Position numbers and translations under genes: made by a program. The notes beneath the pieces were generated by a model. The model searched no databases. It was not told where the DNA came from and worked only from the letters and a program-made list of their open reading frames with translations. Positions 9,228-17,656 of a stretch of DNA of 64,000 nt are shown here, one piece after another (the stretch's first letter is position 1; each line of letters opens with the position of its first letter). This DNA comes from Devosia soli (lineage in GTDB: Bacteria; Pseudomonadota; Alphaproteobacteria; Rhizobiales; Devosiaceae), in contig NZ_LAJG01000023.1 in NCBI RefSeq assembly GCF_000970455.1, positions 213,229 to 277,228 of the forward strand, given 5' to 3'.

Positions 9228-9264
9228 GAAAGAAAAAGCACGGGAAGCTGAGTGCCTCCCGTGC
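9228..9264 (-). terminator. Rho-independent terminator after pyrC
   Basis: On the minus strand the stem GCACGGGA/TCCCGTGC (9257-9264 with 9238-9245) is followed by a TTTTTCTTTC run. It lies 42 bases past the pyrC stop and just before the DUF1993 start, so it closes the pyrB-pyrC transcript. Confidence 0.75.
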
Positions 9265-9305
9265 CGCAAGATAGGGTCTTGGTGTTTGCGCGGAAAGGCC
9301 AGCGC

Positions 9306-10598
9306 TTAGTCCTCGTGTAAAAATACAGTTTCGCCGGCGACGATGGTGCGCATGACCTTGCCGGCGAGGCGAGCGTTTTCGAAGCTGGTATTGCGCGAGC
9401 GCGACCGAAGCTGCTTTTCGTCGACCTGCCAGGGATAATCGAGATCGACGAGGATCAGGTCCGCCGGGGCGCCCTTGGCGATGCGACCGGCTTCGAGGCC
9501 GAGGATTTCGGCGGGTCGACTGGTCATGGCCTTCAACACGGTCAGCAGCGGAACGTCATCGGAATGAACGAGGCGCAGCGCGGCAGCGAGCAGGGTTTCG
9601 AGGCCGATGGCGCCGGTGGAGGCCTCGGCAAAGGGCTGGCGTTTGACTTCGCTGTCCTGCGGGTCGTGATCGGAATGGATCGTGTCGATCACACCCGACC
9701 GTAAACCTTCGATGACGGCGCGGCGATCGTCTTCGCTGCGGAGGGGTGTGCCGAGCTTGAAGTAGGTGCGGTAGCGGCCGATGTCGTTTTCGTTGAGGCA
9801 GAGATTGTTGATCGAGACGCCAGCGGTAATGCGCGCGTTACGCCTTTTTGCGGCCGCGACGATCTCGACTGAGGCTTCGGTCGAAATCTGAGCAGCATGG
9901 TAGCGGACACCGGTCAGTGCCGCGAGCTGCAGATCGCGCGAGAGCGGGATGGTTTCGGCTTCGCGGGCAATGCCCTTCAAACCCAAGACCGTGGCGAAGA
10001 GCCCATCGTTCATGACGCCTTCGCCGGCAAGGCTCATATCGACCGTGTGGTGGACGATCGTCATGTCATAGTTGGCGGCATAGGACATGGCGGTTCGCAG
10101 AAGCGCGGTCGACTGGATGGAATTGCGGCCATCGGACAGGCAGACCGCACCGGCTTCGCGCATGAGACCGAACTCGGTCAGGTCCTTGCCAGCCAGGCCC
10201 TTGGTGATGCCGGCCGCGGGAAGAACGTTGACCTTCGAGGTCGCCTTGGCGCGACGGACAAGGAAATCCACCACGGCACCATCGTCCACTGCCGGCATGG
10301 TGTCGGGCATCATCACGAAGGAGGTGACGCCACCGGCCGCGGCGGCTTCGCCAGCCGATGCGAGGGTTTCGCGATATTCCCAGCCGGGCTCGCCGGTGAA
10401 GACGCGCATGTCGATGAGGCCCGGGGTAAGGACCAGGCCGTTTGCGTTGATGACTTCAGCGTCGTCGGGGACGCCGACGGGACCATCGAGGGCGAGGTCG
10501 GCGATGCGCCCGTTTTCGATGAGGACGGCGCCGCGCTGGTCGGTGCCCGAGGCGGGATCGACGATGCGGGCGTTTTCGATGAGGAGCGGTTTGGTCAT
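9306..10598 (-). CDS. pyrC: Dihydroorotase homologue lacking the metal-binding His pair (probable non-catalytic PyrC-prime)
   Basis: A 430-residue class I dihydroorotase-like amidohydrolase. Where active enzymes have DxHxH, residues 63-67 read D-M-R-V-F, so both metal-binding histidines are missing. The MPNT substrate motif reads MPDT, and the HxxHxST motif reads YHAAQIST. The late aspartate (Asp310, in SDHD) is kept. This matches the non-catalytic dihydroorotase-like partners that assemble with aspartate carbamoyltransferase in other bacteria, as known for Pseudomonas PyrC-prime. It overlaps pyrB by 4 bases (ATGA), implying translational coupling and a complex. An active dihydroorotase should be encoded elsewhere. 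The fold is certain; inactivity is inferred. Confidence 0.9.
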   Translation of the reverse strand: MTKPLLIENARIVDPASGTDQRGAVLIENGRIADLALDGPVGVPDDAEVINANGLVLTPGLIDMRVFTGEPGWEYRETLASAGEAAAAGGVTSFVMMPDTMPAVDDGAVVDFLVRRAKATSKVNVLPAAGITKGLAGKDLTEFGLMREAGAVCLSDGRNSIQSTALLRTAMSYAANYDMTIVHHTVDMSLAGEGVMNDGLFATVLGLKGIAREAETIPLSRDLQLAALTGVRYHAAQISTEASVEIVAAAKRRNARITAGVSINNLCLNENDIGRYRTYFKLGTPLRSEDDRRAVIEGLRSGVIDTIHSDHDPQDSEVKRQPFAEASTGAIGLETLLAAALRLVHSDDVPLLTVLKAMTSRPAEILGLEAGRIAKGAPADLILVDLDYPWQVDEKQLRSRSRNTSFENARLAGKVMRTIVAGETVFLHED

Positions 10599-11557
10599 GC
10601 CTGATCTCCCGAAAGCAGCGCGTCGAGGACAGCCATGCGGACGGCAACGCCCATTTCGACCTGATCGGTGATGACCGAACGGGCGCCATCGGCGATGGCG
10701 GGATCGATCTCGACGCCGCGGTTCATGGGGCCGGGATGCATCACGATGGCATCGGGATTGGCAAAGGCGAGCTTTTCGGCATCGAGACCATAGAAGCGAT
10801 AATATTCGCGCACCGAGGGGATCATCTTGCCGCTTGCCCGCTCATGCTGGAGGCGCAGCATCATGACGACATCGACGCCTTTGAGGCCTTCTTCCATGTC
10901 GGTGAAAACTTCCGTCGCGAGGTGCTCGATGCCAGCAGGTAGGAGATTGCGCGGGGCGATGACGCGGGTGCGGACATGGAGCGCGCCAAGCAGCAGCAGA
11001 TTGGAGCGGGCGACGCGGGAATTGGCGATGTCGCCGCAGATTGCGACGGTAAGGCCGGAAATCCGGCCCTTGTGGCGGCGGATGGTCAGCGCGTCGAGAA
11101 GGGCTTGCGTGGGGTGTTCGTGAGCACCGTCCCCGGCATTGACGACCGAGCAGCCGACTTTTTGGCTGAGCAGTTCGACGGCACCAGCAGCGCCATGGCG
11201 GACCACCAGCACATCGGGGCGCATGGCGTTGAGCGTCGCGGCCGTATCGACGAGGGTTTCGCCCTTGGAGACCGACGACGTTTTCACCGACATGTTGACA
11301 ACGAGGGCGCCGAGGCGCTTGCCGGCGATCTCGAACGACGACTGCGTGCGCGTCGAGGGCTCGAAGAAAAGGTTGATCTGGGTCTTGCCGGAGAGCGTCG
11401 GGAGCGATTTGCGCTCCTGCCGGCTGACCGGAACCATGCGCTCGGCACGGTCAAGAAGGTCGATGATCTCGTGCTGCTTGAGATCAGCAATGGAAATCAG
11501 GTGTCGTTGGCGGAACGGGGGAAAGTCGCCGGAGGTGCGGGCGGGCGTATCGGCCAT
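10595..11557 (-). CDS. pyrB: Aspartate carbamoyltransferase, catalytic subunit
   Basis: A 320-residue transcarbamoylase that makes carbamoyl-aspartate from carbamoyl phosphate and aspartate in pyrimidine synthesis. The carbamoyl-phosphate loop [13 protein letters not shown] is near residue 60. Further motifs are the HPTQALLDA stretch and the C-terminal [12 protein letters not shown] loop. No pyrI regulatory gene is adjacent, which fits a PyrB that works with the dihydroorotase-like protein encoded directly downstream. Confidence 0.97.
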   Translation of the reverse strand: MADTPARTSGDFPPFRQRHLISIADLKQHEIIDLLDRAERMVPVSRQERKSLPTLSGKTQINLFFEPSTRTQSSFEIAGKRLGALVVNMSVKTSSVSKGETLVDTAATLNAMRPDVLVVRHGAAGAVELLSQKVGCSVVNAGDGAHEHPTQALLDALTIRRHKGRISGLTVAICGDIANSRVARSNLLLLGALHVRTRVIAPRNLLPAGIEHLATEVFTDMEEGLKGVDVVMMLRLQHERASGKMIPSVREYYRFYGLDAEKLAFANPDAIVMHPGPMNRGVEIDPAIADGARSVITDQVEMGVAVRMAVLDALLSGDQA

Positions 11558-11633
11558 GCGCGGATCCCTTCAGATTTGCTGCGGTCTATCCGAGGGGGGC
11601 GCGAGGGGCAAGCGATGAGTCGGTTTTCAACGC

Positions 11634-12086
11634 TTATGGACGACGCAGCCGATCGAGGGCGCCCTGCAAAATGTAGCTCGCTGCCAGTTTGTCGACGACC
11701 TCGGCGCGGCGATCGCGGCGCAGATCGGCTTCGATCATCATGCGGGTGACTGCAGAGGTCGAAAGACGCTCATCCCAGAAGGCGATCGGAAGATCGAGTT
11801 TCTGGCTGAGATTGCGGGCGAAAGCGCGGGTGGACTGGACGCGTGGGCCTTCAGATCCATCCATGTTGAGCGGCAGGCCGAGGATCAGGGCGACGGCGTT
11901 GTTCTCGGCGACAAGAGCGATGATGCGCTCCGCGTCCTGGGTGAATTTTGTGCGCTTGATCGTTTCGAGTGGAGAGGCCGAGTATCGCATGCCATCCGAC
12001 ACAGCGACGCCGATGGTTTTGGTGCCGAGATCGAGGCCAAGTATTTTGCCGGTGGGGGGGATGGCGGCTAGTGGGTCATTTTCCAA
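11634..12086 (-). CDS. ruvX: Holliday junction resolvase-like RuvX (YqgF)
   Basis: A 150-residue RNase H-fold nuclease of the RuvX/YqgF family, implicated in pre-16S rRNA processing. It has the GLDLGTKTIGVAVSD motif close to the N-terminus, LGLPLNMDGSEGPR in the middle, and FWDERLST near the C-terminus with the catalytic Asp/Glu. I chose TTG at 12086 (protein starting near LENDPLAAIPPTGK) because the further 16 upstream codons, back to an ATG at 12134, do not look conserved; the longer form cannot be excluded. Confidence 0.9.
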   Translation of the reverse strand: MENDPLAAIPPTGKILGLDLGTKTIGVAVSDGMRYSASPLETIKRTKFTQDAERIIALVAENNAVALILGLPLNMDGSEGPRVQSTRAFARNLSQKLDLPIAFWDERLSTSAVTRMMIEADLRRDRRAEVVDKLAASYILQGALDRLRRP

Positions 12087-12434
12087 AACTATAACTCTTG
12101 ACTTGGAACACAAAGAGAACAATAGTAGAACCAATCTACTATATAAGTGTCTTTCCGGACTTGCTGCATCTTCCTACCGATGGCTCTGTGAAATCTGCAG
12201 TGAATGCTGATTTCTCGAGTTAGAGGACGGGATATGCGGCGGTGCCTGGATAGATGTGTAAGTACCAAGCCCAATTCGGACAGATGTCGGGCACGGCTAT
12301 GCTGTGCCGTACGCCCGCGTGTTGGGTTTTGGGTCAGTGTCTATATAACTGAAATTGGACGTCGAGCAGCCCCAATTCCGTTCTCAAAATGGCGCGGGTT
12401 TTGTGGTTTGGCGCTCGCGGGAGCAACTACCTTG
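12087..12434. other. 348-bp intergenic, comparatively AT-rich region
   Basis: No convincing gene. The part next to ruvX (about 12087-12145) is AT-rich, and a TCTATATAACT stretch occurs near 12340, so promoters for ruvX (minus) and for the DUF2442 gene (plus) may lie here. A plus-strand frame is open from 12204 into the DUF2442 gene, but its Cys/Arg-rich translation looks non-coding. Confidence 0.5.
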
Positions 12435-12881
12435 ATGCTGCACGTCGCTGGCTTGGTAAGGCCGGCTCACAGGTTATCCAGCGTTGTGCCACTAGCCGGA
12501 CGGGTCGTGAAGATCGTCTGGTCTGACGGCCGTGAGTCTCAGGCTGATCTGATGCCGCTCTTGGCCAATCATCGATCCTACGTGTCGCTCAGAAAAGACG
12601 ACCGATTATTCCGGTCCGCCCGCGTTTCGGCTGATGGTGGGGCGTTGGAATGGAGCGATGGAAGTCGCGTGGCAGTCTCCGCCATGCTTAAACTGCCCCA
12701 GACATACATGGACGCTATCGAACTTCGGGCAATCATGGACGAATTGCGTTTGAGCGTAGAAGGTCTGAGTGCCCTGCTTGGCCTCTCGAAGCGCGTCATT
12801 GCGGACTACAGATCAGGTGTGCCAATACCAAAGCCTCTTGCCTTGGCTATGCGGTACCTGCAGGAACGTGGGAGCATTTAA
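12435..12881 (+). CDS. DUF2442 domain protein with C-terminal helix-turn-helix
   Basis: A 148-residue protein. Residues about 20-85 match the DUF2442 pattern (VVPLAGRVVKIVWSDGRE, then LRKDDRLFRSARVSADGGAL followed by EWSDG). Residues about 95-148 form an XRE-like helix-turn-helix (LSVEGLSALLGLSKRVIADY then RSGVPIPKPLALAMRYL). DUF2442 proteins are often encoded in toxin-antitoxin-like pairs with DUF4160 proteins; no such partner is next to this gene. The ATG at 12435 is preceded by GGGAG. Its base composition is less GC-biased than its neighbours, consistent with acquisition. Probably a DNA-binding regulator; target unknown. Confidence 0.75.
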   Translation: MLHVAGLVRPAHRLSSVVPLAGRVVKIVWSDGRESQADLMPLLANHRSYVSLRKDDRLFRSARVSADGGALEWSDGSRVAVSAMLKLPQTYMDAIELRAIMDELRLSVEGLSALLGLSKRVIADYRSGVPIPKPLALAMRYLQERGSI

Positions 12882-12900
12882 CAAGCAGCATCCCAGATCA

Positions 12901-13425
12901 ATGAAACTCACCTGGTTCGGAGACGACACGTTTCGCATTCATGCGGCGGGCACGATTGTGCTTGTTGATGAAGGCGAAGGGGCCTTGCCAGCAGTGGATC
13001 GGGCGGAGCTAGTAAGTGGCGCGGAGCTTTTTGGAGGCTTTGCCGGCTGGCAAGTGCGAGATCCTGTGGCTTGGAAGCCGCGAACGCCTTTGCGGATGCT
13101 CGAGGCGGATGAGGCGATGCGGCGGCCGGAGGTGGTTAGGCTGGGGCCGGGCGTGTTAGTGGTGGATGCTGATGGCGAGGCGCCGCTCGTGTTGGCTCAG
13201 GCAGATTTTGCGGCGGTTGGGCGTTGGCTGGGACAGGCTATCGTGGTGCTGATCGGGGAAGGGTTGGCGGCGCGCGGTGCGGCGCTTCTGGAGCGGGCGG
13301 CGCCGCGGTTGATCGCGCTGGCCGGGAGCGAGATGGAGGTCGAGGCGGCCTTTGATGCTCTGCGGGATCGGCTCGATGGGACCGGGCTTATTGCGCTCGA
13401 GCGCGGATTGGCTGTGGAAGTCTGA
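12901..13425 (+). CDS. Hypothetical protein with UPF0173-like N-terminus
   Basis: A 174-residue protein starting MKLTWFGDDTFRIHAAGTIV then LVD. This opening resembles UPF0173 metallo-beta-lactamase-fold hydrolases (MKLTW-G-H-xx-FRI ... LIDP), which are often found next to gatC or ruvX in related bacteria. The metal-binding HxHxDH motif and the later histidines are absent, and the length is shorter than the roughly 230 residues of the family. The rest is Ala/Glu/Arg-rich with no recognised domain. It could be a decayed or repurposed relative. The start at 12901 is supported by that N-terminal similarity; no strong ribosome site is seen. Confidence 0.6.
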   Translation: MKLTWFGDDTFRIHAAGTIVLVDEGEGALPAVDRAELVSGAELFGGFAGWQVRDPVAWKPRTPLRMLEADEAMRRPEVVRLGPGVLVVDADGEAPLVLAQADFAAVGRWLGQAIVVLIGEGLAARGAALLERAAPRLIALAGSEMEVEAAFDALRDRLDGTGLIALERGLAVEV

Positions 13426-13512
13426 TCCTTGGCATAAGCCATTTTCATTGTCATTTGCCGCTGCGCATTGCTAATGAAGCGGCAAAGAATGCCTTATTCG
13501 CTGGAGTTTGCC

Positions 13513-13800
13513 ATGTCTGTCGACGCCGCCACCGTCAAGCGCATCGGGCGCCTTGCCCGTATTCGTATCGAGGAGGATGAAGTCGCTGGATACCAGCAGG
13601 AGCTCAACGCGATTCTGGGCTTTGTCGAGCAGCTGGATGAAGTCGATGTCGAAGGGGTGGAACCGATGACGTCGGTGACGCCGATGCAGTTGCGCCGCCG
13701 CGATGACGTCGTGACCGATGGGTCCTATCCCGAGCAGATCGTCAAGAATGCGCCGTTGACGGAAGACAACTTCTTCATGGTGCCCAAGGTGGTCGAATAA
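13513..13800 (+). CDS. gatC: Asp-tRNA(Asn)/Glu-tRNA(Gln) amidotransferase subunit C
   Basis: A 95-residue GatC, the small subunit that stabilises GatA and GatB in the enzyme converting Asp-tRNA(Asn) and Glu-tRNA(Gln) to the amide forms. It shows the family start ([19 protein letters not shown]), the central [16 protein letters not shown] segment and the FFMVPKVVE end. The start at 13513 is preceded by GGAG. The stop overlaps the next start (TAATG), so translation of the following acetyltransferase gene is coupled. Confidence 0.95.
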   Translation: MSVDAATVKRIGRLARIRIEEDEVAGYQQELNAILGFVEQLDEVDVEGVEPMTSVTPMQLRRRDDVVTDGSYPEQIVKNAPLTEDNFFMVPKVVE

Positions 13801-14282
13801 TGGCGATCTCGATCGCCATCGAGACGCCTCTGCAGGATGATGTGCGCGGGCTGGTCGAGCGGTTGAACGCGCATCTCCTGCCCCTGTCGCCGGTCGAATT
13901 CCAGTTCAAGATGACTGTCGAGCAGATGGCCGATAGCGACACAACGCTGTTTGTCGCACGCGATGAAAGCGGTACTGCCGTCGGCATGGGTGCGCTCAAG
14001 GCGCATGGGCCGGAGCTGGGCGAAGTCAAACGTATGTATACGGTCCCGCAAGTGCGCGGGCAGCGCGTCGGCCGGCAATTGCTGGAGCGGATCGTCGGAC
14101 TGGCGCGTGAGCGCGGCTTGGCGGCTGTCATGCTCGAAACCGGCACGGGCGAGGGCATGGCCGAGGCGCATCGGCTTTATACGCGTTACGGATTCGTGCC
14201 GCGCGGGCCGTTTCTCGATTATCCGGACAGCGAATGGTCGGCATTTTTCGAGATGCAGCTCATTGCAGAGAGAGTAGCGTGA
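13800..14282 (+). CDS. GNAT family N-acetyltransferase
   Basis: A 160-residue GNAT protein. The acetyl-CoA-binding loop is VRGQRVGRQLLERIV (about residues 82-96), and the ETGTGEGMAEAHRLYTRYGF motif near residues 115-134 is also typical. The substrate is unknown; a small amine or an amino acid is usual. It sits between gatC and gatA, with one-base overlaps at both ends (TAATG, TGATG), so it belongs to the same transcript. Confidence 0.88.
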   Translation: MAISIAIETPLQDDVRGLVERLNAHLLPLSPVEFQFKMTVEQMADSDTTLFVARDESGTAVGMGALKAHGPELGEVKRMYTVPQVRGQRVGRQLLERIVGLARERGLAAVMLETGTGEGMAEAHRLYTRYGFVPRGPFLDYPDSEWSAFFEMQLIAERVA

Positions 14283-14737
14283 TGCGCATTGTTTTGCTCG
14301 CGGCTCTGGTTTTCGCGGCGCCTGCCATGGCGCAGGAGGACCTGCGCATCGACCAGAGCAAGATCTATGTCAGCGATCCAAAGGCTTGCGACATGCTCGA
14401 GAAAAAAGGAATCGATGCCTTTATGGACCTCGATTTCGTGGCGCTTGGTTTTCCAAAGGGCATCCAGTCCATGGAATTCCAGTGCAATTTCTTCGACATC
14501 AAGAGCCGCGAGGGATCGTCGCATCTTTTCGTCGATGCCGTCTGCGAATTGCCAGGCGAGATCTATCCGGACACGCTGGCGATCGCCCCTTATTCCGAGA
14601 CCCAGATCCAGGTGGTCTCGTCATCCGATGCTGCCATGGCGGCGGCAGGACTTTTCGAACCGGCGAGTGAGGTTGCAGCCCCCGGCGCAACGATTTACAC
14701 ACGCTGCGACAATCTGAGCGAGATTACCGTTGACTGA
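14282..14737 (+). CDS. Hypothetical exported protein
   Basis: A 151-residue protein with a clear signal peptide ([17 protein letters not shown], cleavage after AMA near residue 17). The mature part has four or five cysteines (KACDML, FQCNFF, AVCELP, YTRCDN), which could form disulfides in the periplasm. No domain recognised. Its start overlaps the GNAT stop by one base and its end overlaps the gatA start by 8 bases, so it is embedded in the gatC-gatA operon. Confidence 0.75.
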   Translation: MRIVLLAALVFAAPAMAQEDLRIDQSKIYVSDPKACDMLEKKGIDAFMDLDFVALGFPKGIQSMEFQCNFFDIKSREGSSHLFVDAVCELPGEIYPDTLAIAPYSETQIQVVSSSDAAMAAAGLFEPASEVAAPGATIYTRCDNLSEITVD

Positions 14738-16214
14738 CCTGACCAAGCTGAGCCTCGCCGATGCCCGCAAGGGCCTCAAGGACAAGAGCTTTACCGCGGT
14801 GGAACTGACCGACGCCTATATCGGCGCGATCGAGGCTGCCAATGACAAGCTCAATGCCTATGTGGCGACGACGCCCGAGCAAGCGCGCGACATGGCCAAG
14901 GCAAGCGACGCCAAACTGGCGCGCGGGGAGGCTGGACTACTGGAAGGCATTCCGCTCGGCGTAAAGGATCTTTTTGCGACCAAGGGCGTCCACACCCAGG
15001 CCGCCAGCCACATTCTCGATGGGTTCAAGCCCGAATACGAATCGAGCGTAACGGCCAATCTCTGGCGCGATGGCGCGGTGATGCTGGGCAAACTCAACAT
15101 GGACGAATTCGCCATGGGGTCGTCCAACGAGACGAGCTACTACGGCCCGGTAGTCAATCCATTCCGCGCCGAAGGCAGCAATGCCAATCTTGTGCCGGGC
15201 GGCTCTTCGGGTGGTTCGGCGGCCGCTGTGGCGGCATGGCTCTGCGCCGGCGCGACGGCGACCGACACTGGCGGTTCGATCCGCCAGCCGGCAGCTTTTA
15301 CAGGCACCGTCGGCATCAAGCCCACCTATGGCCGCTGCTCGCGGTGGGGTACCGTAGCTTTCGCGTCTTCGCTGGACCAAGCTGGTCCGATCGCCCGCAC
15401 CGTGGAAGATGCGGCGCTGATGCTGCAGTCCATGTCCGGGTTCGATCCGAAGGATTCGACGAGCGTCGATCTCGCCGTGCCGGATTTCGCTGCCGCCGTC
15501 GAACGGGGCGTCAAGGGGCTGACCATCGGCGTGCCGCGCGAATATCGCATGGACGGGATGCCGGCAGAGATCGAGGCGCTCTGGAATCAGGGTCTCGAAT
15601 GGCTCAAGGCAGAAGGCGCGACGGTGAAGGACATCTCGCTCCCGCACACGAAATATGCCCTCCCGGCCTATTATATCGTCGCACCGGCCGAGGCGTCGTC
15701 CAATCTCGCACGCTATGATGGCGTCAAATATGGGCTGCGCGTTTCGGGCAAGGACATTACGGACCTTTATGAGTTGACCCGCGCCGCTGGTTTCGGCCGC
15801 GAGGTGAAGCGCCGCATCATGATCGGCACCTATGTGCTCTCGGCCGGCTATTTCGATGCCTATTACGTCAAGGCGCAGAAGGTCCGGACGCTGATCAAGA
15901 AGGACTTCGAGGACGCCTTCAACGGTGGTGTCGATGCCGTGCTGACGCCCGCAACGCCTTCTGCGGCCTTCGGAATTGGCGATGAAGCGCTGGCGGCCGA
16001 TCCAGTCGCAATGTATCTCAACGACGTCTTCACCGTAACCGTCAACATGGCGGGGCTGCCGGGCATTGCCGTGCCAGCGGGCAAGGATGGCAAGGGGCTG
16101 CCGTTGGGGCTGCAGCTGATCGGCAAGCCGTTCGACGAAGAGACATTGTTTGCAGCGGCGCGCGTGATCGAAAAGAGCACCGGCACCGATTTTGCCCCCA
16201 AGCAGTGGTGGTAA
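14730..16214 (+). CDS. gatA: Asp-tRNA(Asn)/Glu-tRNA(Gln) amidotransferase subunit A
   Basis: A 494-residue amidase-signature enzyme that releases ammonia from glutamine for the GatB subunit. The Ser-cisSer-Lys triad is visible as Lys79 (GVKDL), Ser159 (GGSSGGS) and Ser183 (DTGGSIR), with the same spacing as in Staphylococcus GatA. Translation starts at TTG 14730, inside the end of the upstream gene. Confidence 0.97.
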   Translation: MTDLTKLSLADARKGLKDKSFTAVELTDAYIGAIEAANDKLNAYVATTPEQARDMAKASDAKLARGEAGLLEGIPLGVKDLFATKGVHTQAASHILDGFKPEYESSVTANLWRDGAVMLGKLNMDEFAMGSSNETSYYGPVVNPFRAEGSNANLVPGGSSGGSAAAVAAWLCAGATATDTGGSIRQPAAFTGTVGIKPTYGRCSRWGTVAFASSLDQAGPIARTVEDAALMLQSMSGFDPKDSTSVDLAVPDFAAAVERGVKGLTIGVPREYRMDGMPAEIEALWNQGLEWLKAEGATVKDISLPHTKYALPAYYIVAPAEASSNLARYDGVKYGLRVSGKDITDLYELTRAAGFGREVKRRIMIGTYVLSAGYFDAYYVKAQKVRTLIKKDFEDAFNGGVDAVLTPATPSAAFGIGDEALAADPVAMYLNDVFTVTVNMAGLPGIAVPAGKDGKGLPLGLQLIGKPFDEETLFAAARVIEKSTGTDFAPKQWW

Positions 16215-16234
16215 GCCACAAGGCTTCGGAGTCT

Positions 16235-16256
16235 GGCGGCGCTTGATTGCGCCGCC
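16235..16256 (+). terminator. GC-rich hairpin after gatA
   Basis: A perfect 8-bp stem GGCGGCGC/GCGCCGCC with a TTGATT loop, 20 bases past the gatA stop. No T-run follows, so it may stabilise the mRNA end or attenuate rather than terminate. Confidence 0.4.
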
Positions 16257-16343
16257 GTTCCGCACTATTTGCGCCCCATGCACAAGTTTAAACTGGTTGT
16301 GACGCGCCCGTCGGCTGCGTCCAGGCCAACAGGAATTTCGCCG

Positions 16344-16661
16344 ATGGCCGATGATATTTTCACGACGCTCGACTGGTCCGAGCCACCCAAGGATATGAGC
16401 AAGCCGCTGCAGGCACTCTGGTGGCTGAAAAAAGGCGAGTTCCGCGTTGGGCCCGAATGGGAAAAAGCACATAACATCGTCCAGGCGATGGAAGGCGTGC
16501 AGCAGTTTGATTGGGTCCATGCGCTGATGCACTGGATCGAGGCCGACATGGGCAACGCCGATTATTGGTATCGCCGCGCCGGCAAACGCCGGGCGACCGC
16601 GAGCGTCAGCGCCGAATGGGAACACATCGCGGCGGCACTAAGCGAAGTGACCAAGCACTGA
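16344..16661 (+). CDS. Conserved hypothetical protein (alphaproteobacterial)
   Basis: A 105-residue soluble protein rich in Trp and His. It reads LDWSEPPKDMSKPLQALWWL near the start, followed by KKGEFRVGPEWEKAH, VHALMHWIEADMGNADYWYR and a final SAEWEHIAAALSE. I recognise this as a type common near gatA in Hyphomicrobiales, without a known function. The repeated aromatic-helix layout suggests a small all-alpha fold. The ATG at 16344 is chosen because the sequence upstream of it in frame looks non-coding. A strong terminator follows. Confidence 0.8.
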   Translation: MADDIFTTLDWSEPPKDMSKPLQALWWLKKGEFRVGPEWEKAHNIVQAMEGVQQFDWVHALMHWIEADMGNADYWYRRAGKRRATASVSAEWEHIAAALSEVTKH

Positions 16662-16682
16662 GCTTTGGATTTTTGGATTTTG

Positions 16683-16712
16683 GGCCGCAGGAGTGATCCT
16701 GCGGCCTTTTTT
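16683..16712 (+). terminator. Rho-independent terminator
   Basis: A 10-bp perfect stem GGCCGCAGGA/TCCTGCGGCC with a GTGA loop, followed by six T. It closes the gatC-gatA-16344 transcript. Confidence 0.92.
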
Positions 16713-16741
16713 GTTTTGAGGCCATTTGGGGGACTGAAGAT

Positions 16742-16770
16742 GGATTGCCCGGACAAGCCGGGCAATGACG
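16742..16770. repeat. REP-like palindrome
   Basis: A 29-bp element with the core TTGCCCGG-ACAAG-CCGGGCAA and a trailing TGACG. A similar 29-bp copy at 45426-45454 differs at about five positions. Such elements are usually extragenic and dispersed. Confidence 0.7.
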
Positions 16771-16796
16771 CGGGAGGGAGAACTTGCTGTTCACCC

Positions 16797-17039
16797 CTAA
16801 CCCCTCAACATCTCCAGTCCCTCTCTCGTGATGCGATAGGGACCGCTGCGTTTGGAGGCGATGACCTTCTTGGCACGAAGGCGTTTGAAGAGATCGAAGC
16901 TGCAGTCGCTCATCATCCAGCCTTCGCGGGTGTAGCATTCGACGTCGACGGTTCGACCCTCGTCATCGCGGACAGGGTCAATGCGGCCGCCAAGGGCCAG
17001 AACGCCGAGCACACGGCGTTCGATTCGGGAAATGTTCAT
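16797..17039 (-). CDS. YjhX family protein (UPF0386, toxin-like)
   Basis: An 80-residue protein that matches the YjhX family along its length: start MNISRIERRVLGVLALGGRI, the VECYTREGWMMSDCSFDLFK segment, and the PYRITREGLEMLR end. E. coli YjhX was described as the toxin of the YjhX-YjhQ pair, where YjhQ is a GNAT-family acetyltransferase. No GNAT gene lies on the same strand next to it; the nearest (17657, plus strand) is 618 bases away and on the other strand. It may be a solitary member with another role. Confidence 0.82.
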   Translation of the reverse strand: MNISRIERRVLGVLALGGRIDPVRDDEGRTVDVECYTREGWMMSDCSFDLFKRLRAKKVIASKRSGPYRITREGLEMLRG

Positions 17040-17300
17040 TGAGGTCTGAGTGTCTAGGGCGGTGCGCTAAAGCGCTAGCCGCGAACAAACATGCCCCGCC
17101 GCTGGCATCACGCACAGAAGCCGGGTGGTTCATTCTGCCCCGTCGCGAGTCGACGGGGTCTCAGACAATCTCAAACTGACTAGACATAAGAAATTCTCTA
17201 TCGCGGGTGGGCGCGCCAGTCCACATTCGGCCCGAAGCGCGGTTGAAAAAAACGCCATGCCGGTGCAAACCAGCAACAAGACCAGTCTAGGGGATCGACA

Positions 17301-17618
17301 TTGACCGCTGCCGCAAAACTGCCTGCCGAATGTGAAAGCAAGGACGACGTCCGGTTTGAGATCGACCGGATCGACCAGGCTTTGCTGGCCCTGTTTGCCG
17401 AGCGTCACCGCTATGTTACGCGTATGGCGGAGATCAAGACCGATCCGCACGAGGCCTATGACCCGGCGCGCATCGAGGCAGTGGTCACCAAAGTGCGATC
17501 GCGCAGCCTCGATCTCGATCTCGATGAAGATCAGGCCGAACTGATCTGGCGGACGCTGATCGACTGGAACGTGAATTACGAAAAAGGCATCATCGCAGCC
17601 CGGCGCCGGGCGCGTTAG
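17301..17618 (+). CDS. Chorismate mutase (AroQ type)
   Basis: A 105-residue all-helical AroQ-class protein that converts chorismate to prephenate. The helix-1 motif (FEIDRIDQALLALFAERHRY), the basic positions RMAEIK and the C-terminal LIWRTLIDWNVNYEKG region fit the family. It starts at TTG 17301. No other aromatic-pathway gene is next to it. A hairpin CCCCGTCG/CGACGGGG lies about 143-163 bases upstream. Confidence 0.9.
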   Translation: MTAAAKLPAECESKDDVRFEIDRIDQALLALFAERHRYVTRMAEIKTDPHEAYDPARIEAVVTKVRSRSLDLDLDEDQAELIWRTLIDWNVNYEKGIIAARRRAR

Positions 17619-17656
17619 GGAGAGCCGGCTGGGCCGGCAACCATCAAGGAGCGGCC

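Noticed and set aside
12204..12434. N-terminal extension of the DUF2442 protein
   Set aside because: The 77 extra residues are Cys/Arg-rich and unlike the family; the ATG at 12435 with GGGAG fits better.
14937..16625. Minus-strand open frame of 562 codons antisense to gatA
   Set aside because: It lies over a textbook amidase gene; its translation is rich in Arg, His and Gly without any domain. Long antisense frames are common in GC-rich DNA.
17138..17158. Hairpin CCCCGTCG/CGACGGGG before the chorismate mutase gene
   Set aside because: Strong stem, but no T-run on either strand and 140 bases from the start; no basis to call a terminator or attenuator.
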